A stretch of 64,000 bases of DNA, taken from positions 5,022,001 through 5,086,000 of the forward strand of contig NZ_CP117460.1 in assembly GCF_030687145.1 (NCBI RefSeq), in the 5' to 3' direction. Positions 1 through 8,984 of the stretch are shown in pieces. Under the pieces are notes generated by a model. That model ran no database searches and was not told the DNA's origin. It saw nothing but the letters and a program-made list of their open reading frames with translations. A program made the translations under genes and the position numbers. Position 1 is the stretch's first letter, and every line of letters starts with the position of its first letter. Source of the stretch: Pseudomonas sp. FP1742 (lineage in GTDB: Bacteria > Pseudomonadota > Gammaproteobacteria > Pseudomonadales > Pseudomonadaceae).

Positions 1-392
1 TGCAGCAGATCGAGCGCATCCCGCAAGAACTCAAAGAGCTCTACGCGACTGCCTTCGAAGTGGACACCAAGTGGATCGTCGACGCCGCCAGCCGTCGTCA
101 GAAGTGGATCGACCAGGCTCAGTCGCTGAACCTGTACATCGCCGGCGCTTCGGGCAAGAAGCTGGACGTGACCTACCGCATGGCCTGGTACCGTGGTCTG
201 AAAACCACTTACTACCTCCGTGCCCTGGCCGCGACCAGCACCGAGAAGTCGACCATCAACACCGGCAAGCTGAACGCTGTTTCCAGCGGCGGCAACCACG
301 GTGACGACTCGGTCCTGGCAGCCCCAGCCGGTCCAGCTCCAGTGCCGAAGGCTTGCGCCATCGACGAGCCGGATTGCGAAGCTTGCCAATAA
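1..392 (+). CDS. nrdA: Ribonucleoside-diphosphate reductase large (alpha) subunit, C-terminal end only
   Basis: Reading frame 3 is open from the window edge to a TAA at 390-392, so only the last ~130 residues are present. The enzyme reduces ribonucleoside diphosphates to deoxyribonucleotides in the cytoplasm. The visible part has the usual end of a class Ia alpha subunit: a stretch about tyrosines and a radical-path-like YRMAWYRGLKTTYYLR block, then a flexible tail ending CAIDEPDCEACQ. The closely spaced terminal cysteines fit the swinging-arm pair that re-reduces the active site. A strong hairpin-plus-T-run follows. The family assignment rests on this tail alone; the upstream catalytic part is outside the window. 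Confidence 0.88.
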   Translation, partial: QQIERIPQELKELYATAFEVDTKWIVDAASRRQKWIDQAQSLNLYIAGASGKKLDVTYRMAWYRGLKTTYYLRALAATSTEKSTINTGKLNAVSSGGNHGDDSVLAAPAGPAPVPKACAIDEPDCEACQ

Positions 393-426
393 GCTGAGCC
401 GGTAGGCGCTGAAAGGCGCTTACCTG

Positions 427-466
427 AAACCCCCGATGAGCCTTTGGCTGGTCGGGGGTTTTCTTT
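427..466 (+). terminator. Rho-independent terminator after nrdA
   Basis: A stem of AACCCCCGA against TCGGGGGTT (arms about 429-436 and 452-460) is followed by TTTTCTTTT. It lies 35 bases after the nrdA stop. Confidence 0.85.
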
Positions 467-485
467 TGCCTGCTTTTAAGGTCAG

Positions 486-558
486 AAGATCGCAGCCTTC
501 GGCAGCTCCTATACCGATATTGCATACATCTGTAGGAGCTGCCGAAGGCTGCGATCTT
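486..558. repeat. Long palindromic repeat of a second family (GATCGCAGCCTTCGGCAGCTCC type)
   Basis: The arms at 486-512 and 533-558 are near-perfect reverse complements of about 25 bases around a 20-base spacer. The core GCTGCCGAAGGCTGCGATC differs from the CGGGCTTGCTCGCGAA palindromes elsewhere in the window, so this is a different dispersed family. It sits between the nrdA terminator and the convergent RTX operon terminator. Confidence 0.75.
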
Positions 559-589
559 TTGATCTACCCTGCCTGGAGAAATCCACGGC

Positions 590-627
590 AAAAAAAACGG
601 CAAAACCTGAAGCGCAGGTTTTGCCGT
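590..627 (-). terminator. Terminator of the type I secretion operon
   Basis: The inverted repeat CGGCAAAACCTG / CAGGTTTTGCCG (598-626) is flanked on the minus strand by an eight-T run (complement of the A run at 591-598). It lies about 55 bases beyond the RTX gene stop. Confidence 0.8.
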
Positions 628-680
628 TTGTGTTTTACAACCGCAGCCTCCATCGACATCCGGTGGAGGCTGTCACCGGG

Positions 681-3600
681 TTAAACCGGTATGGTGAAAG
701 AGTCTCCGTTGTTGGTAATGAACGTCTCGATGGTGTTGGCCCCGGCATACCAGTCCTTCAGGAACACCCCGGAGTCCAGATTGCCGCTGGACAGGTCGGC
801 GGCATTGAAGATGTAGGCACCCAGGTCGTTCTTGACCACCCGGACATCGCTGAGGCTCTGGATGTTTTTCAGGGTGACGGTGTCCACACCGGTGGTACCG
901 TCATCGAAAATTGCGACCATGGTTTTGGAGGAAACGAAGTACGCATCGCTACCCTCACCGCCATACCCGTCACCCGAAGCGCTCAGATACAACTTATCGG
1001 CACCGGCACCGCCACGCAGTTCATAACCACGGCTCAACCCCATCAACGTGTCGTTCCCGTCGCCCCCATCAGCAATGCCCGACAGGACGGTGATGTTGTC
1101 ATTCCCCGCTTCGCCGTAGAAGACCGAACCGACGTCATGGTTGTGACCGATGATGTAATCATCGCCATTACCGCCATAAATGGTGTCGGCCTGGTCGGCA
1201 CTCGAGGACGTTACCGCCAGCGCCCCCGTTACAGTGAAGCTGTCGCCGTACAGAATGTCATTGCCATCACCGCCATAAAGGGTGTCGTTACCGGCACCAC
1301 CTTCCAGCATGTTGGCGTAGGCATTGCCGGTCAGCGTGTCATTGAAGGTAGAACCGACCAGGTTATCGATGTTGCTGAGCACATCGCCCTGAGCGTCGCC
1401 CCCAGTTCCGGTCCCGGTCAGCAGGTTGACCTGGACCGCATCGGAGCTGTTCACATACCAGGCAGCATCACCGCGACCCACGCCGGTCAAGACGTCCGCA
1501 CCGCCGCCGCCCACAAAACTTTCGACCGCGCCGGCGCTGCCGGTAAAGGTGTCGTCGTAATTGGAGCCCAGGAACGCTTCGATGGAGGTGTAAACATCGC
1601 CTGCTGCAATTCCGGTCAGCACTGGCACACTCAAATCGAGGGTGACGCCGGAACCTTCGTTTGCAAAACTCAAGAAGTCGGTGCCTGCACCACCATCGAT
1701 TCGGTCCGCACCATCCCCGCCGATGAAGATGTCAGAGAAGTTCGAGCCGCTGATCTGCTCAATGCTATTGTAGGTATCACCCGCAGCAATGCCGGTATGA
1801 ATACCGGTTTTGAGATTGATTGTCAGACCTGAAGCACTGTCGCTGTAGCTCACCGTGTCCGTACCGGCACCACCGATGAACTGGTCGGCACCGTCACCAC
1901 CACGCAGGGTGTCATTACCCGCACCGCCAGTGATGATGTTGTCGCTGGCGTTGCCGGTCCCAGTGAAGTTGCCGGTGCCGACAAAGGTCAGACGCTCGAC
2001 GTTATCGGCCAGCACTTGCGTGTTGAGCTGGGTACGGACTTCGTCGTCACCGCCGCCGGCCTGTTCCACCACCGTGCCGCCAACGTAGAGGTTGATGTTG
2101 TACACATCATTCCCCGCCCCGCCTTCCAGTACGTGGGTTGCGCCGCCGGAGGTCAGGTTGTCGTTGAAGGCCGAACCGACCACTCGCTCGATGAAGGAAT
2201 AACTATCCCCTTCTGCGTCACCGCCGGTACCCTTGCCTGTCTGCAGGTTGACGTTAACGCCAGTGCTGGAAGTCGAATAATCGATCGTGTCGGTGCCATT
2301 GCCGCCATCAAATGTATTGGCCACCGCACCACTGATAAAGGTGTCGTTGCCAAAGCCGCCCTGCAGGACTTCAATTCCCACGTAAGTATCGTCAGCTGCG
2401 GCACCGAGATTGATCCCGGTTTTGGTGTTGATGGTCACCGGCTGGTTGTTGCTGTCGCTGTAGCTCACCGTGTCCGTACCGGCACCACCGATGAACTGGT
2501 CGGCACCGCCACCACCGCGCAGGATGTCGTTACCCGCACCGCCAGTGATGATGTTATCGCCAGCATTGCCGGTACCAGTGAAGTTGCCGGTGCCGACAAA
2601 GGTCAGGCGCTCGACGTTATCGGCCAGCACTTGCGTGTTGAGCTGGGTACGGACTTCGTCGTCACCGCCGCCGGCCTGTTCCACCACCGTGCCGCCAACG
2701 TAGAGGTTGATGTTGTACACATCATTCCCCGCCCCGCCTTCCAGTACGTGGGTTGCGCCGCCGGAGGTCAGGTTGTCGTTGAAGGCCGAACCGACCACTC
2801 GCTCGATGAAGGAGTAACTATCCCCTTCTGCGTCACCGCCGGTACCCTTGCCTGTCTGCAGGTTGACGTTAACGCCAGTGCTGGAAGTCGAATAATCGAT
2901 CGTGTCGGTGCCATTGCCGCCATCAAATGTATTGGCCACCGCACCACTGATAAAGGTGTCGTTGCCAAAGCCGCCCTGCAGGACTTCAATTCCCACGTAA
3001 GTATCGTCAGCTGCGGCACCGAGATTGATCCCGGTTTTGGTGTTGATGGTCACCGGCTGGTTGTTGCTGTCGCTGTAGCTCACCGTGTCCGTACCGGCAC
3101 CACCGACGAACTGGTCGGCACCGCCACCACCGCGCAGGATGTCGTTACCCGCACCGCCAGTGATGATGTTATCGCCAGCATTGCCGGTACCAGTGAAGTT
3201 GCCGGTGCCGACAAAGGTCAGGCGCTCGACGTTATCGGCCAGCACTTGCGTGTTGAGCTGGGTACGGACTTCGTCGTCACCGCCGCCGGCCTGTTCCACC
3301 ACCGTGCCGCCAACGTAGAGGTTGATGTTGTACACATCATTCCCCGCACCGCCCTCCAGTACGTGGGTTGCGCCGCCGGAGGTCAGGTTGTCGTTGAAGG
3401 CCGAACCGACCACTCGCTCGATGAAGGAATAACTATCCCCTTCTGCGTCACCGCCGGTACCCTTGCCTGTCTGCAGGTTGACGTTAACGCCAGTGCTGGA
3501 AGTCGAATAATCGATCGTGTCGGTGCCATTGCCGCCATCAAATGTATTGGCCACCGCACCACTGATAAAGGTGTCGTTGCCAAAGCCGCCCTGCAGGACT

Positions 3601-4301
3601 TCAATTCCCACGTAAGTATCGTCAGCTGCGGCACCGAGATTGATCCCGGTTTTGGTGTTGATGGTCACCGGCTGGTTGTTGCTGTCGCTGTAGCTCACCG
3701 TGTCCGTACCGGCACCACCGACGAACTGGTCGGCACCGCCACCACCGCGCAGGATGTCGTTACCCGCACCGCCAGTGATGATGTTATCGCCAGCATTGCC
3801 GGTACCAGTGAAGTTGCCGGTGCCGACAAAGGTCAGGCGCTCGACGTTATCGGCCAGCACTTGCGTGTTGAGCTGGGTACGGACTTCGTCGTCACCGCCG
3901 CCGGCCTGTTCCACCACCGTGCCGCCAACGTAGAGGTTGATGTTGTACACATCATTCCCCGCACCGCCCTCCAGTACGTGGGTTGCGCCGCCGGATGTCA
4001 GATTATCGTTGAAGGCCGAACCGACCACACGTTCAACGAAGGAGTAACTATCGCCTTCTGCGTCACCACCTGTGCCCTTGCCTGTCTGTAGGTTTACATT
4101 GACCCCAGATGTCGCGTTTGCGTACGAAACGGTATCAACACCATTGCCACCATTCAAAACATCCGCCCCCGCGCCCCCATCCAGCAGGTCATTACCATCC
4201 CCACCGCTCAGCGAGTCATTCCCTGCGAACCCATAGAGCTCATCCGCCCCCGAAGTACCTACCAGGGTATCCGTACCCGCTGTTCCATTGATCACTGCCA
4301 T
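681..4301 (-). CDS. RTX calcium-binding repeat protein, type I secretion substrate (1206 aa)
   Basis: The protein is made largely of glycine/aspartate nonapeptide repeats of the GGxGxDxLx type (for example GGDGNDLLDGGAGADVL near the N-terminus and GGAGNDTLYGGDGNDILYG near residue 980), which form calcium-binding beta rolls outside the cell. It has no N-terminal signal peptide and no recognisable enzymatic domain. The C-terminal ~100 residues (SDVRVVKNDLGAYIF, LKDWY, IETF) resemble the type I secretion tails of RTX proteins. I placed the start at 4301 because MAVINGTAGTD follows an AGGAAG ribosome site; the open frame extends 15 codons further upstream. The middle holds about 3.7 near-identical 205-residue units. 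It is the last gene of an exporter operon, 57 bases after the membrane fusion gene, so it is presumably that exporter's cargo. Its role (adhesin, matrix or surface protein) is unknown. Confidence 0.88.
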   Translation of the reverse strand: MAVINGTAGTDTLVGTSGADELYGFAGNDSLSGGDGNDLLDGGAGADVLNGGNGVDTVSYANATSGVNVNLQTGKGTGGDAEGDSYSFVERVVGSAFNDNLTSGGATHVLEGGAGNDVYNINLYVGGTVVEQAGGGDDEVRTQLNTQVLADNVERLTFVGTGNFTGTGNAGDNIITGGAGNDILRGGGGADQFVGGAGTDTVSYSDSNNQPVTINTKTGINLGAAADDTYVGIEVLQGGFGNDTFISGAVANTFDGGNGTDTIDYSTSSTGVNVNLQTGKGTGGDAEGDSYSFIERVVGSAFNDNLTSGGATHVLEGGAGNDVYNINLYVGGTVVEQAGGGDDEVRTQLNTQVLADNVERLTFVGTGNFTGTGNAGDNIITGGAGNDILRGGGGADQFVGGAGTDTVSYSDSNNQPVTINTKTGINLGAAADDTYVGIEVLQGGFGNDTFISGAVANTFDGGNGTDTIDYSTSSTGVNVNLQTGKGTGGDAEGDSYSFIERVVGSAFNDNLTSGGATHVLEGGAGNDVYNINLYVGGTVVEQAGGGDDEVRTQLNTQVLADNVERLTFVGTGNFTGTGNAGDNIITGGAGNDILRGGGGADQFIGGAGTDTVSYSDSNNQPVTINTKTGINLGAAADDTYVGIEVLQGGFGNDTFISGAVANTFDGGNGTDTIDYSTSSTGVNVNLQTGKGTGGDAEGDSYSFIERVVGSAFNDNLTSGGATHVLEGGAGNDVYNINLYVGGTVVEQAGGGDDEVRTQLNTQVLADNVERLTFVGTGNFTGTGNASDNIITGGAGNDTLRGGDGADQFIGGAGTDTVSYSDSASGLTINLKTGIHTGIAAGDTYNSIEQISGSNFSDIFIGGDGADRIDGGAGTDFLSFANEGSGVTLDLSVPVLTGIAAGDVYTSIEAFLGSNYDDTFTGSAGAVESFVGGGGADVLTGVGRGDAAWYVNSSDAVQVNLLTGTGTGGDAQGDVLSNIDNLVGSTFNDTLTGNAYANMLEGGAGNDTLYGGDGNDILYGDSFTVTGALAVTSSSADQADTIYGGNGDDYIIGHNHDVGSVFYGEAGNDNITVLSGIADGGDGNDTLMGLSRGYELRGGAGADKLYLSASGDGYGGEGSDAYFVSSKTMVAIFDDGTTGVDTVTLKNIQSLSDVRVVKNDLGAYIFNAADLSSGNLDSGVFLKDWYAGANTIETFITNNGDSFTIPV
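1845..4115 (-). repeat. Tandem array of ~615-bp near-identical units inside the RTX gene
   Basis: The same blocks recur every 615 bases (for example equivalent positions 2153, 2768 and 3383, or 1855, 2470, 3085 and 3700). Three units are complete and one is cut short. Identity is almost perfect at nucleotide level, with only scattered changes such as TCATTACCC/TCGTTACCC. Each unit encodes ~205 residues starting near VNVNLQTGKGTGGDAEGDSY. The ends are approximate. Confidence 0.9.
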
Positions 4302-4358
4302 TTTTTCTTCCTTGCCGTTTTGATAAATCGGTAGCCAACACAACACTTCAGCTGAGCA

Positions 4359-5669
4359 TCACCCTTCCCGGAATGCCCGCTGAGCATGATCACTGATTGG
4401 TTTGAGCAAATAAGAAATGACGCTTCTGGAGCCTGTCTTGATCATCGACTCCACCGGCATGCCCGGCACCAGGGCCAGCCCTTGAAGCTTTGTCAGTTCG
4501 CTCTGAGGAATTCTGATGCCCGCGCGGTAGAAGCCAACACCCGTGCGTTCGTCCTGTATTAGATCCGCCGAGAGGCGAACCACGGTGCCGCTCAACTCGG
4601 GAGTGGTGCTGCGATTGAAAGCACTCAGGCGCAACGTGGCGTCCTGACCGAGAGACACCTGATCAATGTCCTGCGCACTGATCTTCGCCTCCACCAACAA
4701 CTCATCATCAGCCGGCACGATCTGCATCAAGCCTTCAGCCGGGGAAATCACCCCGCCCACGGTGTGCACGGCCAATTGCTGTACCCGCCCGGCAATGGGC
4801 GAGGTGATGTCGATTCGCTTGAGCTGATCATTGGCGCTGATTTCACGCTCGATCAACTCGCCCTGGCGTGCGAGCAAGTCGCGCAATTCCTCTGAGACTT
4901 CGCTGCGAAAGGTCTGATCGACTTGAAGCCGCTGCAGCTCGGTTTCGGCGATCTTGCCCCGCGCTTCTGCAATGGAGGCCATCAGCTGCCCGCGTTCACC
5001 GCGCAGCCGGGCGATGCCACGGGCCAGGGCATTAACCCGATCCAGAGTCATCAGGCCTTTGTCGAAGAGCTTTTTGACCGCTTGATATTCCTTGTCGATC
5101 AGCTCGATTTCTTCGGACTTGGTTTTCTGCTGGATGTCGTGGCCTACGATGGTTTCGTTGAGTTGCTGGACCCGTTCGCGCAATTGCTTCTTCTGGCCTT
5201 CGCGGGACGCACGCCGGTCCAGGAACAATTGCTGTTCGCTGGCCATGACCACGCGCGCCTGATCGGTACTCATGCGTGCGAGCAGTTCTTTCGGCACTGC
5301 CACTTCACTGACATTGTCGCGTTCGGCTTCCAGGCGCGCCTGGCGTGTCCACGCTTGATTCAACGACTTGCTCACGATGGCCTGACTGGCCGCTTGCAAG
5401 GTGGCATCGAGGCGCAGCAAGACATCTCCCGCCGCTACCTGCTGGCCTTCCTTGACCAGTAACTCGGCGACTACACCGCCGGTGGGGTGCTGGATCTTTT
5501 TGACGCTGCCTTCCACTGCGAGGGTGCCGGTGGCAATCACCGCACCGGACAGGTTGGTGCAGATCGCCCAGGTCAGACCGCCGCCGAGCAATACCACCAG
5601 CGAGATCACACCCAGGCGCAAGTGGCGGGACAACGAATGGCTCAGGGTACTTTCTTGATCGTTATGCAT
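4359..5669 (-). CDS. HlyD-family periplasmic membrane fusion protein of a type I secretion system (436 aa)
   Basis: This is the adaptor that links the inner-membrane ABC exporter to an outer-membrane TolC-like channel. There is one N-terminal membrane segment (about residues 18-40, LGVISLVVLLGGGLTWAI). A lipoyl/barrel half follows (GTLAVEGSVKKIQHPTGGVV, EGQQVAAGDVLLRLD), then a long coiled-coil hairpin (about 110-285), and the returning half with ITSPIAGRVQQLAVHTVGGV and GMPVESMIKTG. Its length matches PrtE/AprE relatives. The start codon overlaps the stop of the ABC gene by one base (TGATG), indicating coupled translation. No TolC-like gene lies nearby, so the outer channel must be encoded elsewhere. 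Confidence 0.92.
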   Translation of the reverse strand: MHNDQESTLSHSLSRHLRLGVISLVVLLGGGLTWAICTNLSGAVIATGTLAVEGSVKKIQHPTGGVVAELLVKEGQQVAAGDVLLRLDATLQAASQAIVSKSLNQAWTRQARLEAERDNVSEVAVPKELLARMSTDQARVVMASEQQLFLDRRASREGQKKQLRERVQQLNETIVGHDIQQKTKSEEIELIDKEYQAVKKLFDKGLMTLDRVNALARGIARLRGERGQLMASIAEARGKIAETELQRLQVDQTFRSEVSEELRDLLARQGELIEREISANDQLKRIDITSPIAGRVQQLAVHTVGGVISPAEGLMQIVPADDELLVEAKISAQDIDQVSLGQDATLRLSAFNRSTTPELSGTVVRLSADLIQDERTGVGFYRAGIRIPQSELTKLQGLALVPGMPVESMIKTGSRSVISYLLKPISDHAQRAFREG

Positions 5670-7444
5670 CAGTTGGACACTCCCATTTCCACGACATTGG
5701 TTGTGGGCCGGGAGGCCGGTGGCACGGGTTTTCTCAGCACGGATTCTTTAGGCCCGAAGGCAACCTGGGCGCCGTTTTCCAGAATCAGCACTTGATCGAT
5801 CACTGACAGGATGTTGGTGCGATGGGCGATGACCACAACAATGCCGCCTCGTGCCTTGACCGCCAGGATCGCCCTGGCCAGCGCATGCTCGCCTTCGGCA
5901 TCGAGGTTGGAATTGGGCTCGTCGAGCACCACCAGAAATGGGTCGCCGAACAACGCTCGTGCCAGGGCAACGCGTTGCCGCTGGCCGGCGGACAGATTGA
6001 CGCCACCCTCACCGACCTGGGTTTCGTAGCCCTGGGGTAATTGCAGAATCAACTCGTGAACACCCGCCAGTTGGGCGGCGGCAACAATCGCACTGTCCGC
6101 TGCCGATGGGTCCAGCCGTGCGATGTTCTGGGCGACAGTGCCGGTGAACAGGCCCACGCTTTGTGGAAGGTAACCAATCAACTTGCCTCGAGCCTGGTCC
6201 GTCAACAGATCGAGGGGCGCGCCATCGAGCCGCACATGTCCGCGCGCGGGGCGCCAGGCATTCACCAGAACGCGGGCTAATGAAGACTTGCCCGAGGCAC
6301 TCGGCCCCACCACGCCGACAGCCGTGCCAGCCGCCACGGTGAAATTGACGTTTTGCAGCGTCAGCCGCTGGCCACCAGGAGGCGCGGCGAAAATCCCTTC
6401 CACCTGCAAATTACGATGAGCCGCCGGCAGTTCAGTCTTGCTCTGCTGATCGGGAAACAGACTGAAGACTTCCAGCAGTTTCTTCCAGGCGATGTGCGCG
6501 CCCAGCAAGCTGCGCCAGGTGGCAATGACTTGCTCGGCAGGCGCCAGCGTACGGGCGACGATGATTGAAGCGGCGACCATCGTGCCGCCGCTCAGATCAC
6601 CTTTGATCACCAGATAAGCACCAAGGGCCAGCGATCCCGACTGCACGGCCAGACGCAGGTTTTTCGAGATACCACCAAAAAAACTGCCAATGTCCACCGA
6701 GCGTCTCTGCAAGGTCGTGTACGTGCTGTGGTGGTTTTGCCAAATGGTCGACGCATTGTCGACCATGCCCATGGCTGCCAGCGCTTCGGCGTTCTGGTGG
6801 GACTGTTGGCCGTGATGATTGCGCTTGTTCAACGCCTCGGCCGAGGCTTGCGTCAGTTTTCGGGTTTGTCGGTCGGTCATGATCGTCAAGGCGATCAGGA
6901 CAATCACCAGCGCAGTGGTCAACCAGCCGAACGACGGGTGGATATAGAAGCAGACGGCCAGATAGACCGGCATCCATGGCAGATCGAAGAAGGCCACCAG
7001 TCCTGGCCCACTGATGAAACCACGGATCTGATCCAGCTCCTGCGCGGGTTTCAAGGCATCCCCGGTAATCGGCGTTTTCAACGAGGCACCGGAAATGACG
7101 CTGAAGACTCTGGAAGACAACGCCAGATCGAGGGACGAAGCGATTCTGACCATGACCCGTGAACGCACGATGTCCAGCAGGCCGGACAACGCATAGACAC
7201 CAAGCACCAGCAGCCCCAGGGCGACCAGCGTCGGGATACTTTGGCTGGGAATGACCCGGTCATAGACTTCCAGCATGAACACCGGGCCGATCAGCGCCAG
7301 AATATTGATCACGCCGGAAAACACTGCCGCGCCGATCAAACCCTGACGCAATACCGATTTCAGTTGCAGCGCCACAACAGGCGCACTGACGGCTTTATGA
7401 CTTTTCACTGGTGTTCCATCCCTAGGGTTTTGCATGGCTTCCAT
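5669..7444 (-). CDS. Type I secretion ABC exporter, PrtD/AprD type (591 aa)
   Basis: This inner-membrane permease-ATPase energises export of the downstream RTX protein. The N-terminal half holds six predicted membrane helices (residues ~30-310). The C-terminal half is the nucleotide-binding domain: Walker A GPSASGKSS near residue 378, signature NLSAGQRQRVALARAL and Walker B FLVVLDEPNSNLD. It has no N-terminal C39 peptidase-like domain, as in exporters of the PrtD class rather than HlyB. Two starts are possible, ATG at 7444 or at 7435 (third codon later); neither has a strong ribosome site. First gene of the operon exporter-adaptor-RTX cargo. Confidence 0.92.
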   Translation of the reverse strand: MEAMQNPRDGTPVKSHKAVSAPVVALQLKSVLRQGLIGAAVFSGVINILALIGPVFMLEVYDRVIPSQSIPTLVALGLLVLGVYALSGLLDIVRSRVMVRIASSLDLALSSRVFSVISGASLKTPITGDALKPAQELDQIRGFISGPGLVAFFDLPWMPVYLAVCFYIHPSFGWLTTALVIVLIALTIMTDRQTRKLTQASAEALNKRNHHGQQSHQNAEALAAMGMVDNASTIWQNHHSTYTTLQRRSVDIGSFFGGISKNLRLAVQSGSLALGAYLVIKGDLSGGTMVAASIIVARTLAPAEQVIATWRSLLGAHIAWKKLLEVFSLFPDQQSKTELPAAHRNLQVEGIFAAPPGGQRLTLQNVNFTVAAGTAVGVVGPSASGKSSLARVLVNAWRPARGHVRLDGAPLDLLTDQARGKLIGYLPQSVGLFTGTVAQNIARLDPSAADSAIVAAAQLAGVHELILQLPQGYETQVGEGGVNLSAGQRQRVALARALFGDPFLVVLDEPNSNLDAEGEHALARAILAVKARGGIVVVIAHRTNILSVIDQVLILENGAQVAFGPKESVLRKPVPPASRPTTNVVEMGVSN

Positions 7445-7589
7445 GTCGCCGAACGCGTGTTCTGGCTTTATGACGCAGGCCGAAAGAAACTTGACGCGTA
7501 TCGACCCGCGCTCGCCGAGAGTGCAAGTTCCGCACCAGACAGACCCGACGAACGGTAGAAACCTGCTCGACCGCTTTTCTATCGGGCAT

Positions 7590-7623
7590 AAAAAAACCGA
7601 CGCCTTGCGGCATCGGTTTTTTA
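7590..7623 (-). terminator. Terminator after flgE
   Basis: The stem AAACCGATGCC/GGCGTCGGTTT around GCAA has runs of T on both sides. It lies 17 bases after the flgE stop and ends the flgBCDE unit, so flgF is not transcribed from here. Confidence 0.85.
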
Positions 7624-7639
7624 GAGCTATCGAATCACA

Positions 7640-8953
7640 TCAGGTCATCTGAATGATGGTCTGCATGATGGTGCTCTGGGTGGAGATGGTCTTCGCGTTC
7701 GCCTGGTAGTTGCTCTGCGCCTTGATCAAATCAACCAGTTCGTTGGTCAGGTTGACGTTGGACTCTTCGAGCGAGTTGGACACGACTGAACCCAGGGTAC
7801 CGGTCTTCGGTGCATCGACACCGGCTACACCGGAGGCGAAGGTTTCTTTCCAGCGGGTACCGCCAATTGGCTGCAAGCCTTGCTCGTTGGCGAAGCTCGC
7901 CACCGCCACCTGGCCGATGGCCTTGGTTTGCTGGTTGCTGAAGTTGGCGGTCATGACGCCGCTGGCGTCGATGGTCAGGCTGGAGATCTGGCCGGTGGCG
8001 TAGCCGTCCTGGTATTGGGCAGTACGGGCGGTTGGCGAGTTGTAAGAGGTGGTCAGCGCCATGTTGAACGCGATACCGCCAGTGGCAGCGACGGAACCGT
8101 TCGGGCCCCAGGTCGGCGGAATGGCGGCGGCATTGATCACAGCTCCTGGCACCCAACCAGTCATGGTCAGCGTGTTGCCGGTTTTGGTCCAGCCAGCGCC
8201 GGCTGTCAGCGTGTTGATGCTGCCGTCGGAGTTGAAAGTGATGTCAGCAGTGATCGCCACTGGAGGCGTGGTTGCAGGGTTGGCCGGGGAGCGACCGTCC
8301 ATGTAGGTATAGACACGCCACGCGTTGGTACCCGTTTTCACGTAGTACTGGTCCATGGTGTGCTCGTTACCCTGGCTGTCGTAGACCTTGGTGGAGATGG
8401 TCTTGTTATAGCTGTTGGTATCGGTCGGGCTGAACGGGGCCACGGTCGGCGTGGTTTCCGCCGAGTTCAGGTTCATCGTCTGATCAACCTTGGTAGTCGG
8501 ATTCGGCTTCAAGCTCGAGGTATCGATCTTCAAGTCAGTCAACACACCGTTGATGATCTTGCCGTTGGCATCGACGCCATAACCCTGCAGTCGGTTGCCG
8601 TTGTTATCAACCACAAAGTTTTGAGCGTCGGTCTTGAACGCACCGGCACGGGTGTAGCTCAGGGAACCGTTGTCGCTGAGGATGAAGAAGCCGTTACCCT
8701 GGATGCCCATGTCCAGCACGTTGCCGGTGTTGTTCACGTCGCCCTGGCTGAACTGCTGGGAAACGTTGGCCAGGCGTACGCCGTTGCCGATGGTTTTGCT
8801 GCCGGTACCCAGGCGAGTGGCCGAGTACACGTCTTCGAATTCTGCACGGGACGATTTGAAACCGGTGGTCGCGACGTTGGCGATGTTGTTGCCGGTCACG
8901 TCCAGTTGTTTGTTGGCTGCATAGAGACCGCTAAGGCCGATATTGAAAGACAT
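7640..8953 (-). CDS. flgE: Flagellar hook protein FlgE (437 aa)
   Basis: This is the structural subunit of the flexible hook outside the cell. The N-terminal rod/hook signature is clear (MSFNIGLSGLYAANKQLDVTGNNIANVATTGFK is its opening region; key part NNIANVATTGFKSSR), and so is the C-terminal one (SNVNLTNELVDLIKAQSNYQANAKTISTQ). The variable middle (~130-340) forms the exposed domain. The length is normal for pseudomonads. It lies 31 bases after flgD and is the last gene of flgBCDE. Unlike the usual Pseudomonas flgBCDEFGHIJKL layout as I know it, a terminator and the secretion operon follow instead of flgF. Confidence 0.96.
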   Translation of the reverse strand: MSFNIGLSGLYAANKQLDVTGNNIANVATTGFKSSRAEFEDVYSATRLGTGSKTIGNGVRLANVSQQFSQGDVNNTGNVLDMGIQGNGFFILSDNGSLSYTRAGAFKTDAQNFVVDNNGNRLQGYGVDANGKIINGVLTDLKIDTSSLKPNPTTKVDQTMNLNSAETTPTVAPFSPTDTNSYNKTISTKVYDSQGNEHTMDQYYVKTGTNAWRVYTYMDGRSPANPATTPPVAITADITFNSDGSINTLTAGAGWTKTGNTLTMTGWVPGAVINAAAIPPTWGPNGSVAATGGIAFNMALTTSYNSPTARTAQYQDGYATGQISSLTIDASGVMTANFSNQQTKAIGQVAVASFANEQGLQPIGGTRWKETFASGVAGVDAPKTGTLGSVVSNSLEESNVNLTNELVDLIKAQSNYQANAKTISTQSTIMQTIIQMT

Positions 8954-8984
8954 ATTCCACTCCTTTGTGCCGTGTTAGTCGGCT

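Noticed and set aside
2016..4091. 691-codon plus-strand frame opposite the RTX gene
   Set aside because: Antisense shadow of the repetitive RTX gene; no ribosome site, and it repeats with the same 615-bp period.
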